Shown: positions 55,754 to 64,000 of the stretch, one piece after another
Layout: each line of letters opens with the position of its first letter
Numbering within the stretch: position 1 is the stretch's first letter
Assembly: GCF_004339595.1 (NCBI RefSeq)
Contig: NZ_SMFU01000010.1
Location: forward strand, 1-64,000
From: Marinobacterium mangrovicola
GTDB lineage: Bacteria > Pseudomonadota > Gammaproteobacteria > Pseudomonadales > Balneatricaceae
DNA: 64,000 nucleotides
Reading direction: 5' to 3'
Notes under the pieces: model-generated
What the model saw: the letters and a program-made list of their open reading frames with translations, nothing else
What the model was told of the DNA's origin: nothing
Databases searched by the model: none
Translations under genes and position numbers: made by a program

Positions 55754-56361
55754 GCATGAATCTTGATGGTCTGAAAAACGCCTTCCGCGGGTTCGACCCC
55801 AATGATCTAGATATCAACTCCGCTGGCACCTGGCCGGTGGGAGTCAAAGCAATCGTTTATCTGCTGCTGTTTTCTGCGATCGTCGGCGCCGGTATCTATT
55901 TTATCGTCGTCGACAAGCACGATGCGGTGGAGCGGGAGGTTCGTAACGAGAACGATCTCAAGCAGCAGTTTGAATCCAAGGCGTTTCAGGTGGCTAATCT
56001 CCCGGCTCTGCGTAAGCAGATGGCTGATGTGGAAGGACGCTTCGCTGAACTGCTACGCCAGCTTCCGACCGACAAGGAAGTACCTGGTCTGCTTGAGGAT
56101 ATTACCGCCATCGGCCGTAATGCCGGGCTCAGCATCGACAGTATTGCACTGCAGGCCGAGCGGAAATCCCAGTTTTATGTCGAATTGCCGATCAGTATTC
56201 AGGTGCGGGGAACTTACCACCAGATGGGCGAATTCGTCAGTGGCGTTGCCGCGATCAAGCGTATCGTAACGCTGCATGATTATTCGATTCGACCGAGCGG
56301 CGGCAACATGCTGTCAATGTCTATCAGTGCCAAGACCTATCGCTATGATGATACGAACTGA
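55750..56361 (+). CDS. pilO: Type IV pilus assembly protein PilO
   Basis: Bitopic inner-membrane protein of 203 residues. One transmembrane helix at about 33-55 (AIVYLLLFSAIVGAGIYFIVV) is followed by a coiled coil and a periplasmic ferredoxin-like domain with the typical ELPISIQVRGTYHQMGEFVSGVA block. It starts at GTG 55750 (GTGA overlap with pilN) or the in-frame ATG 55756. Partner of PilN and PilP in the alignment complex. Confidence 0.95.
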   Translation: MSMNLDGLKNAFRGFDPNDLDINSAGTWPVGVKAIVYLLLFSAIVGAGIYFIVVDKHDAVEREVRNENDLKQQFESKAFQVANLPALRKQMADVEGRFAELLRQLPTDKEVPGLLEDITAIGRNAGLSIDSIALQAERKSQFYVELPISIQVRGTYHQMGEFVSGVAAIKRIVTLHDYSIRPSGGNMLSMSISAKTYRYDDTN

Positions 56362-56920
56362 AGCAGCAAGCGCACCTGGAGTGCGACGCCGGACATGGGT
56401 GGCTCTAGCCCTGGCGACAGTAATGACCTCGGGCTGTTTGTGGGTTGAAGATACGACGGATCTGCGTCAGTTCGTGTCGACCACTATGGCAAAACCCGGC
56501 GGTAAGATAGAGCCTCTGCCGGAATTTAAGCCCTACGAGAGCTTTGTCTACGAGGGCTCTAGTCTTCGTGATCCCTTCCAGGCGTTGATACCGGCATCTG
56601 AAGCGGATGAGATTGCCGCTCCAGATTCGGGTATCAAGCCTGATCAGGATCGTCCCAAGGATTACCTCGAGAACTTTGCGATTGATCAGTTGCGTATGGT
56701 CGGTACGATCACGCCGCTGGATAACTCTGGACTCTACGCTCTGGTCAGGGATAACGAGGGCGAGATCCATCGCGTAACTCTGGGTGACCACATGGGGCTG
56801 GATTACGGCGAAGTGGTCGAAGTAAGTGATGAAAGTGTGAAGCTGATCGAGATCGTATCGAACGGGCGTGGAGGCTGGATGAACCGGCCAAGAAACCTGG
56901 CGATGCCGGAGCAGGAATAA
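56348..56920 (+). CDS. pilP: Type IV pilus lipoprotein PilP
   Basis: Lipoprotein of about 190 residues. The signal ends in the lipobox-like TSGC (about residue 30), and a C-terminal beta domain (AIDQLRMVGTI-like FAIDQLRMVGTITPLDNSG, then HRVTLGDHMGLDYGEV) contacts the PilQ secretin. The start is one of two adjacent ATGs (56345 or 56348), within the last codons of pilO, so the genes overlap by about 14 bases. Confidence 0.92.
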   Translation: MIRTEAASAPGVRRRTWVALALATVMTSGCLWVEDTTDLRQFVSTTMAKPGGKIEPLPEFKPYESFVYEGSSLRDPFQALIPASEADEIAAPDSGIKPDQDRPKDYLENFAIDQLRMVGTITPLDNSGLYALVRDNEGEIHRVTLGDHMGLDYGEVVEVSDESVKLIEIVSNGRGGWMNRPRNLAMPEQE

Positions 56921-56926
56921 CGAAGG

Positions 56927-59053
56927 ATGCTGACTGTGAAAAGAATTAACGGTAACTACAAAAGTCGGTTGCTTTCCGGAGCTGGCACTTGGCTCAAGGC
57001 GATGGTCCTCGGGGCGCTCGCGTTGGCATTTTCCATCCAGGCTTCTGCACAAGATGCCCAGTTGACGAACTCATCGTTTGTCGCGCTGCCCGGTGGTAAG
57101 TTGGAAGTGCGTCTGGACTTTGATACGCCTCCGCCTTCGCCCAAGGCTTATCTGATCGATAGTCCGCCTCGGTTGGTGCTGGATCTGCTGGGGGTGAGCA
57201 ATGAGCTGGGCTCCCGTCAGCTGGATATTGAAACGGGACAGGTCGATAGCCTGAACTTTGCTCAGGCTGAGGGACGCCTGCGCATAGTCGCCAACCTGAA
57301 TGAGCCCGTCGACTACCGTACCTACACCGAAAACAACAGTTTGTTCGTCCAGTTCTCCGGTTCTTCCGGTGCGGATGTGGTTGCTGCAAAACAGCCGATT
57401 CAGAGCAGTAACAAGCCTGCCAACATGAGCGCGATGCAGGATGGCCGCACGCGAGTGCAGGGGATCGACTTCGAGCGCATCGAAGCAGGTGGTGGTCGCG
57501 TCGTGGTCACCATGAGTGATGATGAAGCCGGTCTCGATATCATCGAGGAAGGCAATAATGTTGTCGTGAACCTGGTCGGCGCGGGCCTGTCTCCTAACCT
57601 GGAGCAGCGTGTTGACGTTCAGGATTTCGCAACGCCTGTTATGTTTATTGATTCCATGGTCAACGGCGAAAATACTTCCCTGTTGATTAAGCCGTCTGCC
57701 GAGCCTTACGACTACATGGCCTACCAGACCGGTAATCAGCTCTATGTGGACTTCAAACCGATCACCGCGGATGAGCAGGAAAATGGTCGTGATGCCTTCC
57801 CTTATGATGGTGAAAAGATCGATCTGAACTTCCAGGATGTGTCTGTGCGCTCCATCTTGCAGATCATCGCTGAAGTGGCAGAGATGAACCTGGTGATCAG
57901 CGATCAGGTCGATAGCAGCGCCGGCAATATTACCCTGCGTCTGAAAAACGTTCCTTGGGACCAGGCACTGGATATTATCCTCAAGACCAAAGGTCTGGAT
58001 AAGCGTGAAGTGGGCAACGTGCTGATGATCGGTACAGCTCAGGAAATCTCTCAGCGTGAGCAGCAGGAGCTGGAGAGCCAGAAGCAGGTTGAAGAGCTGG
58101 CACCGCTGGTGACTGAGTTTATCCAGATTGACTTCCGTCGGGCTTCAGACCTGAAAGGGCATATCGAAGCGGCGAAGCTGATTTCGGAGCGTGGCTTTAT
58201 TCTGGCCGATGATCAGACAAATGTGCTGATGATTCGTGAAACTGCCGCGCAGATTGAGGATATCCGCCGTACCCTGGGTCGGTTCGACGTTGAAGTGGCG
58301 CAGATTCTGATCGAAGCGCGTATCGTGGAAGCGTCTGAGTCTGATTCCCGTGAGCTCGGTATTCGCTGGGGCTTTGGTACTTCAGGCAGCATTAACGGTA
58401 ACAACTTCAACGTGGGTGGCGTCCAGGATGACCTGCTTGGATTGGGTACTGCTACTGACGTAGGTGATATTGCTGGTCTGGCTGTGGATTACGGCGCGAG
58501 CACTACAAGTGCGCTTTCAATTGGCTTCGCAAGCAGCAGCGTATTGCTGGCAGCAGAACTCTCTGCGATGGAAAGTGATGGCCGCGTCAACATCGTTTCC
58601 CAGCCCAAGGTTATTACAACCAACGGTAATCCGGCGCGGATCTCTTCTGGTCAGAAAGTTCCTTATCAGACCAACGATGATGGTACTGTTGATACCGAGT
58701 TTGAAGAGGTTGAGCTGAGTCTGGATGTGACCCCGCAGATCAACCCGGGCGACCGTATCAGTCTTGATATCGATATCAATAAAGACTCCGTAGCAGGTGC
58801 TGCACCGAACGGTGAACTGATCATCGATACCAACTCTCTGCAGACGTCAATTAGCGTTCCCGATGGCGATACCGTAGTACTCGGTGGTATCTTTATTACC
58901 TCAGATACTAATGACGAGTATAAAACACCTGTCCTGGGCGATATTCCTGTGTTGGGTAATCTGTTCAAGCAGCGTGTCACGTCAAGTGATAAACAAGAAC
59001 TGCTGATATTCATTACACCCAAGCTGGTACGTGAGTCTCTGACAGTCAGGTAG
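56927..59053 (+). CDS. pilQ: Type IV pilus secretin PilQ
   Basis: Outer-membrane secretin of 708 residues that forms the pilus exit channel. A signal peptide ends near ASA (about 41). Two AMIN domains (about 45-280) bind peptidoglycan, an STN/N0 domain ([27 protein letters not shown], in part) is near 295, an N1 domain (KHIEAA-like) is near 410, and the secretin core starts near 460 ([25 protein letters not shown], in part) and ends in [10 protein letters not shown]. It follows pilP by six bases. Confidence 0.95.
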   Translation: MLTVKRINGNYKSRLLSGAGTWLKAMVLGALALAFSIQASAQDAQLTNSSFVALPGGKLEVRLDFDTPPPSPKAYLIDSPPRLVLDLLGVSNELGSRQLDIETGQVDSLNFAQAEGRLRIVANLNEPVDYRTYTENNSLFVQFSGSSGADVVAAKQPIQSSNKPANMSAMQDGRTRVQGIDFERIEAGGGRVVVTMSDDEAGLDIIEEGNNVVVNLVGAGLSPNLEQRVDVQDFATPVMFIDSMVNGENTSLLIKPSAEPYDYMAYQTGNQLYVDFKPITADEQENGRDAFPYDGEKIDLNFQDVSVRSILQIIAEVAEMNLVISDQVDSSAGNITLRLKNVPWDQALDIILKTKGLDKREVGNVLMIGTAQEISQREQQELESQKQVEELAPLVTEFIQIDFRRASDLKGHIEAAKLISERGFILADDQTNVLMIRETAAQIEDIRRTLGRFDVEVAQILIEARIVEASESDSRELGIRWGFGTSGSINGNNFNVGGVQDDLLGLGTATDVGDIAGLAVDYGASTTSALSIGFASSSVLLAAELSAMESDGRVNIVSQPKVITTNGNPARISSGQKVPYQTNDDGTVDTEFEEVELSLDVTPQINPGDRISLDIDINKDSVAGAAPNGELIIDTNSLQTSISVPDGDTVVLGGIFITSDTNDEYKTPVLGDIPVLGNLFKQRVTSSDKQELLIFITPKLVRESLTVR

Positions 59054-59072
59054 TACTAAGGTAACACTGTCG

Positions 59073-59600
59073 TTGAACGTTTTTCTTATTGGCCCTATGG
59101 GCTCTGGAAAGAGCACCATAGGGCGTTTGCTTTCAGGTGAACTGAACCAGGAGTATGTGGACTCCGACCGGGAAATCGAAGCGCGAGCCGGTGCCGATAT
59201 CCCGTGGATTTTTGACGTGGAAGGTGAAGTCGGTTTCCGAAACCGGGAACAGGCGGTGATTGAACAGCTGACACAGCGCGAAAACATCGTTCTCGCCACA
59301 GGTGGTGGTGCGGTGCTGAGGCCAGAAAATCGGACCAATCTGCAGGCACATGGGTTTGTTGTTTACCTGAAAACCTCGGTAGACCAGCAGATGGAACGTA
59401 CTGCACGGGACAAGAATCGTCCTCTGTTGCAGGATGATGATCCCCGCGGTGTGTTGATGAAGCTGATGGGCGAACGCGATCCCCTGTATATGGAATGCTG
59501 TGATCTGGTGGTCAAAACCGATAGGCGCCACCCGCGCAGTGTTGTCGCCGAGATCGTCAGACAGTTGAACAAGCAGCGTGCGCTTTCCAACCCCCTCTGA
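59073..59600 (+). CDS. aroK: Shikimate kinase
   Basis: Phosphorylates shikimate with ATP in aromatic amino acid synthesis. The 175-residue protein has Walker [10 protein letters not shown] (7-15), shikimate-binding DSDREIE near 32, and GGGAVLR near 80. The start is an unusual TTG at 59073, since the family begins right at this point (NVFLIGPMG) and no ATG or GTG fits. It is 19 bases after pilQ, with aroB following, as in Pseudomonas and E. coli. Confidence 0.95.
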   Translation: MNVFLIGPMGSGKSTIGRLLSGELNQEYVDSDREIEARAGADIPWIFDVEGEVGFRNREQAVIEQLTQRENIVLATGGGAVLRPENRTNLQAHGFVVYLKTSVDQQMERTARDKNRPLLQDDDPRGVLMKLMGERDPLYMECCDLVVKTDRRHPRSVVAEIVRQLNKQRALSNPL

Positions 59601-59626
59601 ATGTCTGATCCCAAGAGTGTTGTTCC

Positions 59627-60715
59627 ATGCAAATGTTGACCGTCGATCTAGGTGATCGCAGTTATCCGATTTACATCGGAGAAAACCTAATTGAACAGCC
59701 CCTGCTGGAAAAGCATCTCAAGGGGCGGCAAGTGATGATTGTCAGCAACGAAACCGTTGCCCCCCTATACCTCGAAAAACTTAAATCGCAGTTTTCAGCG
59801 GCCAATGTTGATACGGTAATTTTGCCGGATGGCGAGAGCTTCAAGGACCTCGAACATCTCAATCTGATATTCGATGCACTGCTGGAAAAACGCCACAACC
59901 GGACCACGACGCTGGTTGCTCTCGGCGGAGGTGTAGTCGGTGATATGACCGGCTTTGCCGCAGCCTGTTATCAGCGCGGCGTGACCTTTATCCAGGTGCC
60001 TACGACCCTGCTGTCACAGGTGGACTCGTCGGTGGGTGGCAAAACCGGTGTGAATCATCCGCTGGGCAAGAATATGATCGGCGCTTTCCATCAGCCGGTC
60101 GCTGTGATTGCCGATACCGATGCGCTGAATACGCTGCCTGAGCGGGAGCTGTCTGCCGGGCTGGCCGAGGTGATCAAATACGGTCTTATCTATGACGCTG
60201 CGTTTTTTGATTGGCTCGAAGCAAATATGGACTCACTGCGTCAGCGCGATCAGGCTGCGTTGACCCAGGCTATTCACCGCTCCTGCGAAATCAAGGCTGA
60301 AGTGGTCGCCCAGGATGAACGTGAGTCGGGTATCCGGGCGCTGCTTAATCTTGGCCATACCTTCGGCCATGCCATTGAGACCTCACAGGGCTATGGCGCC
60401 TGGTTGCATGGTGAAGCGGTGGGTACGGGGATGCTGATGGCTGCAGATCTGTCTGCGCGCATGGGCTGGCTTTGCCGTGATGATGTTGCCCGTATTCGCG
60501 ATCTGCTAATCGCGGCAGGTTTGCCTGTGGTGGCTCCAAAGTCGATGACGCCCGAGGAGTTTATCCGCTTGATGGCCGTGGATAAAAAAGTGCTGGATGG
60601 TCGTCTGCGGTTGGTGCTGATGCGCTCCATCGGAGAGGCGGTTGTCACCGATGAGGTCGATCCAGTCCTGTTGAACCAAACACTGACAGCGGAATCCAAT
60701 CTCGGACAGATTTAG
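59627..60715 (+). CDS. aroB: 3-Dehydroquinate synthase
   Basis: Converts DAHP to 3-dehydroquinate using NAD+ and zinc. The 362-residue protein has the NAD-binding block [37 protein letters not shown], and zinc ligands Glu and His in [19 protein letters not shown] and HGEAVGTGM. The ATG at 59627 or 59633 could be used. It forms an operon with aroK and probably damX. Confidence 0.97.
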   Translation: MQMLTVDLGDRSYPIYIGENLIEQPLLEKHLKGRQVMIVSNETVAPLYLEKLKSQFSAANVDTVILPDGESFKDLEHLNLIFDALLEKRHNRTTTLVALGGGVVGDMTGFAAACYQRGVTFIQVPTTLLSQVDSSVGGKTGVNHPLGKNMIGAFHQPVAVIADTDALNTLPERELSAGLAEVIKYGLIYDAAFFDWLEANMDSLRQRDQAALTQAIHRSCEIKAEVVAQDERESGIRALLNLGHTFGHAIETSQGYGAWLHGEAVGTGMLMAADLSARMGWLCRDDVARIRDLLIAAGLPVVAPKSMTPEEFIRLMAVDKKVLDGRLRLVLMRSIGEAVVTDEVDPVLLNQTLTAESNLGQI

Positions 60716-60738
60716 GGCAGAAGGAGCCGCTCCCCTCC

Positions 60739-62292
60739 ATGGACACCGATATGCGTTACTTTGAGCCGGTCTCCCGCGTTCAGCTGGCTTCCAAACTGCG
60801 TCATCTACTGCGTTTTTCCGATCTGATGATGCTGATCATCGGCGAAGATGGCAGCGGACGCAGTACGGTACTCAAGCAGCTGGAAGTGCAAAATGGCGAT
60901 AGCCCTGCGCGTGAGGGGATTATCCAGTGCGATTCGAGTGTCGATGTAACACGCCTGCTCAAGCTGCTTACCGAAGCCTTTGCCATCGATTGTCCAGCGG
61001 ACGCGGATAATCGCCAGCGTCTGAAAGAGCTGCACCAGTTGAGTCGCAGTCTGCACGAAGCGGGTATTCCGTTGGTGTTGCTGATAGACGATGCCGACTA
61101 TCTGACCAATAACGCTCTTGAGTTACTGACCAACTTTGCATTGCTTGAAGATGCTGCTCCCCGCGTCGTGCTGACTGGTACGCCTGAATTTGAGCAGCGC
61201 TTTCTGGCGAATGAGCTTGATCAGCTCCTCGATGGACGTTTGCATGTTCAGGTGCTTGGCGCGTTTGACGAGGATGAGGCTCAGGAGTTTGTAGAATCGC
61301 TTCTCCCCACCGGCGGGATGCTGCCTAAACGCCGCCTGAGGGATCTGATTGAAGAAAGTGATGCTTATCCCGGCCGGTTATATCGCCTGGTACAGGGTGA
61401 TCTGCACGACGGTAAGGTGCAGCGGCCGGTTAAGCGCGCTTTCCCCTTACCCCCGATACACATGGCGGCCATCGCCGCAGTGCTGGTTGTAATCTTCGCT
61501 GGCGCGCTCTGGCTGTTTCTGCCGGGTGCTGAGGAAGAGCCAGAACAGCAGGAAACCGCACGCGTCGAGTTACCGCTGGATATACCTGTTGCAAGTCGTG
61601 ATGAAGAGCCCGAAGTGATCGAGGTACGCTCCGATCTGAGTGACCGTCTGGCTGAACAGGAAGCCCGTCTCGAAGAATCTACGCAGGAACAGCGCGACTC
61701 CGCTACGGGTGAAGTTGAAGTTGTGGCACCTGACTTTGCTGAAGCGGCTCCCGATGTTGCCGCAGCAGAAGATGAGGCCGCGGCTGAGAATCAAACGCCG
61801 GTAAGTGAATCGGGAACAGCCGATGAAGAAACATCCGCGCCTGTCGTTGCTGAGGTCGAACCGACCGCTGCGCCGTCAGCGACAGCTGATGTGACGGCGG
61901 CCAAAAAACAGCCGGTCGAGCAGGTGAAAGCCGAAGCTCCCCGCGAGGATAAGCCTGCCAAGTCCGCCACCAACGAAGTGGCGAACGATGGCCACGAACT
62001 GTTGCGTGCGGATGAACTTCTGCGTTGGCCAGATGACGGCTATACTCTGCAATTACTGGGTGCCCGCGCGGCAGATAGTGTCGAGCGTTTTATCCGTGCA
62101 CAGCCCCAACCTGAAAGGTTCTATTATTTCAGGACTATGTACAAAGGGGCCCCCTGGCACGTGGTGGTTTATGGCCAGTTTGCCAGCCGCGAATCCGCGA
62201 TGGCAGCGGTGCAGACACTGCCCGAGGATTTGCGAAAACTGAGGCCCTGGGCGCGTTCTATCGCCGGGGTTAAATCAGATATAAGCAAATAA
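60739..62292 (+). CDS. damX: AAA ATPase with SPOR domain (DamX-like)
   Basis: Membrane protein of 517 residues. An ExeA/GspA-type AAA domain (about 15-225) has Walker A GEDGSGRST near 37 and Walker B VLLIDDADYL near 116. One transmembrane helix at about 240-260 is followed by an acidic Ala/Glu/Val-rich periplasmic linker (about 265-425). A C-terminal SPOR domain (about 435-510, YTLQLLGARAADSVERFI) targets septal peptidoglycan. E. coli DamX acts in division at the septum but lacks an obvious functional ATPase. Here both Walker motifs look intact. Confidence 0.9.
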   Translation: MDTDMRYFEPVSRVQLASKLRHLLRFSDLMMLIIGEDGSGRSTVLKQLEVQNGDSPAREGIIQCDSSVDVTRLLKLLTEAFAIDCPADADNRQRLKELHQLSRSLHEAGIPLVLLIDDADYLTNNALELLTNFALLEDAAPRVVLTGTPEFEQRFLANELDQLLDGRLHVQVLGAFDEDEAQEFVESLLPTGGMLPKRRLRDLIEESDAYPGRLYRLVQGDLHDGKVQRPVKRAFPLPPIHMAAIAAVLVVIFAGALWLFLPGAEEEPEQQETARVELPLDIPVASRDEEPEVIEVRSDLSDRLAEQEARLEESTQEQRDSATGEVEVVAPDFAEAAPDVAAAEDEAAAENQTPVSESGTADEETSAPVVAEVEPTAAPSATADVTAAKKQPVEQVKAEAPREDKPAKSATNEVANDGHELLRADELLRWPDDGYTLQLLGARAADSVERFIRAQPQPERFYYFRTMYKGAPWHVVVYGQFASRESAMAAVQTLPEDLRKLRPWARSIAGVKSDISK

Positions 62293-62429
62293 CATTTCCT
62301 GAAGAGTAAAGGACGGCGGATTTTCGTTAATCTATAGAAATATCCCGTAGACGCGCTCCTTATCGATAAAAATCCCCTTATAAGCCCCTGTTGTCGGTGG
62401 CTTATGCTTTCGTGCGGTTTGTTCACTAT

Positions 62430-62458
62430 TTGTCCCGACGGGGGGCGAAGTGTAATAT
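62430..62458 (+). promoter_or_regulatory. Probable gltB promoter
   Basis: TTGTCC (62430-62435), 17 bases, TAATAT (62453-62458). This gives a leader of about 85 nt before the gltB ATG. It lies in the 256-base gap after damX, which otherwise shows no gene. Confidence 0.55.
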
Positions 62459-62548
62459 TGCTGTCCCTTTTCGTCCGCAAACGCTGAAGTCGGGAAAAGA
62501 GATATAGTTTAAATAATTGATTTAATTGGTTTTTAGTGGGATTGGCTT

Positions 62549-64000
62549 ATGAGCAAAGGTCTTTATCAGCCTGGTGAATTCAAGGATAACTGTGGCTTCG
62601 GCCTGATGGCCCACATGCAGGGCCAGGCTAGCCACAGCGTGCTTGAAAAAGCGATCGAGGCACTCGCCTGCATGACTCACCGCGGTGGTATTGCCGCCGA
62701 CGGTAAAACAGGTGATGGCTGCGGTCTGCTGATGCAGATGCCGAAAGGTTTCATGCGCGAAGTGGTTCGCGAGGACCTGGATGCCGAGCTGGCGGAAAAC
62801 TTTGCCGTAGGCATGGTATTCCTGTCACGTGAAGCGGCAGCAGCTCAGGCAGCTCGCGATACTCTGGATGCAGAACTCAAGGCTCAGGGCCTGGATGTGG
62901 TCGGCTGGCGAGTGGTGCCGACAGACCAGTCCTGCCTGGGTCCGATTGCACGCGATACGCTGCCACAGATCGAGCAGGTGTTCGTCAATGCGCCGACCCA
63001 GAGCGAGCGTGAGCTCACCGTGGCTCTGTTCTCAGCACGTCGCAAGGCTGAGATTGCGCTGCAGGCCGATCCCGACTTCTATATCTGTACCCTGTCTCAC
63101 CGCGTGGTCAGCTACAAAGGTCTGACCATGCCGGTAGACCTGCCGGTCTTCTTCAAAGACCTGGCTGATCCGCGTCTGGAAACGGCGGTGTGTACCTACC
63201 ACCAGCGTTTCTCTACGAATACGGCGCCGCGCTGGCCGCTGGCACAGCCGTTCCGTTTTCTGGCACACAATGGTGAAATCAACACCATCGAGGGTAACCG
63301 TAACTGGGCCCGCGCCCGTGCGCCCAAGTTTGTGACCCCGGAACTGCCGAACCTGAATGAGCTGCAGCCGATCGTAAATACCACTGGCTCAGACTCTTCG
63401 AGCATGGATAACATGCTGGAGTTCCTTCTGGTGGGCGGCATGGATCTGTATCGTGCGGTTCGCATGATCGTTCCGCCGGCCTGGCAGAACGTCGACACCA
63501 TGGACTCCGAGCTGCGCGCGTTCTACGAGTACAACTCCATGCACATGGAGCCCTGGGACGGTCCCGCCGGTATGGTGATGACCGACGGTCGCTATGCGGT
63601 CTGTATGCTTGACCGTAACGGCCTGCGCCCGTCTCGCTGGGTAATGACCCGCGACAACATGATCTGTACCGCATCCGAGATCGGTGTATTTGCTTACCAG
63701 CCGTCCGATATCGTGGCTCAGGGCCGCGTTGGACCGGGTCAGATCCTGGCGATCGATACCGAAACCGGCGAAGTGATGCACACCGCCGATGTGGACAACC
63801 GCCTGAAAAAGGCCAAGCCGTATAAACAGTGGCTCAAGGACAATGCTCTGCGCCTTGAGAACACCATGAACCTGACCGAGGAGTCCCGCTCCTTCCCTGA
63901 AATGAGTGCCGATGAAGTCCGCGCTCATATGAAGATGTTCAACCTCACCTATGAAGAGCGCGATCAGATCATTCGCCCCCTCGGTGAGGCGGGCATGGAA
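62549..64000 (+). CDS. gltB: Glutamate synthase (NADPH) large subunit, 5' part
   Basis: The open frame runs from ATG 62549 to the window edge, 484 codons of a protein that is normally about 1480 residues. A short propeptide precedes Cys15 in KDNCGFGL, which becomes the N-terminal nucleophile of the class II glutamine amidotransferase domain. Downstream blocks include [46 protein letters not shown] and [12 protein letters not shown]. The enzyme makes two glutamates from glutamine and 2-oxoglutarate with the GltD subunit. The gene is incomplete only because the window ends. Confidence 0.95.
   Translation, partial: MSKGLYQPGEFKDNCGFGLMAHMQGQASHSVLEKAIEALACMTHRGGIAADGKTGDGCGLLMQMPKGFMREVVREDLDAELAENFAVGMVFLSREAAAAQAARDTLDAELKAQGLDVVGWRVVPTDQSCLGPIARDTLPQIEQVFVNAPTQSERELTVALFSARRKAEIALQADPDFYICTLSHRVVSYKGLTMPVDLPVFFKDLADPRLETAVCTYHQRFSTNTAPRWPLAQPFRFLAHNGEINTIEGNRNWARARAPKFVTPELPNLNELQPIVNTTGSDSSSMDNMLEFLLVGGMDLYRAVRMIVPPAWQNVDTMDSELRAFYEYNSMHMEPWDGPAGMVMTDGRYAVCMLDRNGLRPSRWVMTRDNMICTASEIGVFAYQPSDIVAQGRVGPGQILAIDTETGEVMHTADVDNRLKKAKPYKQWLKDNALRLENTMNLTEESRSFPEMSADEVRAHMKMFNLTYEERDQIIRPLGEAGME

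Overview
The window is 64 kb of a gene-dense, GC-rich gammaproteobacterial chromosome. Gene content and order (hslVU - SPOR protein - argS - priA - rpmE; mrcA divergent from pilMNOPQ - aroK - aroB - damX - gltB; a cob operon in the same order as in Pseudomonas) point to the Pseudomonas/Oceanospirillales side of the class, probably a marine aerobe with type IV pili. The species cannot be named from the sequence alone. I see no prophage, insertion sequence, CRISPR array, rRNA or tRNA.

Region 1 (1-2.8 kb): glutathione-dependent formaldehyde dehydrogenase, a divergent LysR regulator, and a Blc-type lipocalin lipoprotein. Region 2 (2.9-14.7 kb): a cobalamin regulon. A sigma70 promoter and a complete B12 riboswitch precede btuB, a small membrane protein that I identify as the transporter BtuM, and ten late-pathway genes (cobO, cobB, bluB, cbiB, cobD, cobQ, cobU, cobT, cobC, cobS). 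Nearly all junctions overlap by 1-8 bases, so the unit looks translationally coupled. It takes cobyrinate to adenosylcobalamin and makes its own dimethylbenzimidazole. Corrin-ring genes are not in the window. Region 3 (14.7-20.8 kb): a Sir2 deacylase whose 3' end overlaps cobS, glutaredoxin 2, RNase Z, a cytochrome b561/PepSY pair and malate synthase G. Region 4 (20.8-27.2 kb): a 460-base gap with a striking nested inverted-repeat structure, then a FecBCDE-type ABC importer divergent from a TonB-dependent siderophore receptor, with Fur-box-like sequence between them.

Region 5 (27.2-39.4 kb): mechanosensitive channel MscK, an alpha/beta hydrolase, serA, ppnP, a LysR/MFS divergent pair, a FAH-family enzyme, a DUF2927 protein, hemJ, ubiJ-ubiE and a DUF971 protein. 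Region 6 (39.4-51.2 kb): an intergenic block rich in palindromes, then hslUV, a SPOR protein, argS, priA, rpmE, a secreted thermonuclease, a short malic enzyme, and a PlsC/CdsA pair. Region 7 (51.6-64 kb): PBP1A, divergent pilMNOPQ, aroK, aroB, damX and the 5' part of gltB, which runs off the window.

Most of the window is conserved core genome. The points most worth a second look are the BtuM-like gene inside the riboswitch operon, the candidate structured RNA at about 21.02-21.17 kb, the 17-base iterons upstream of the sirtuin gene, the FNR-like palindrome upstream of the B12 promoter, and the hairpin-rich gap at 39.57-39.79 kb.
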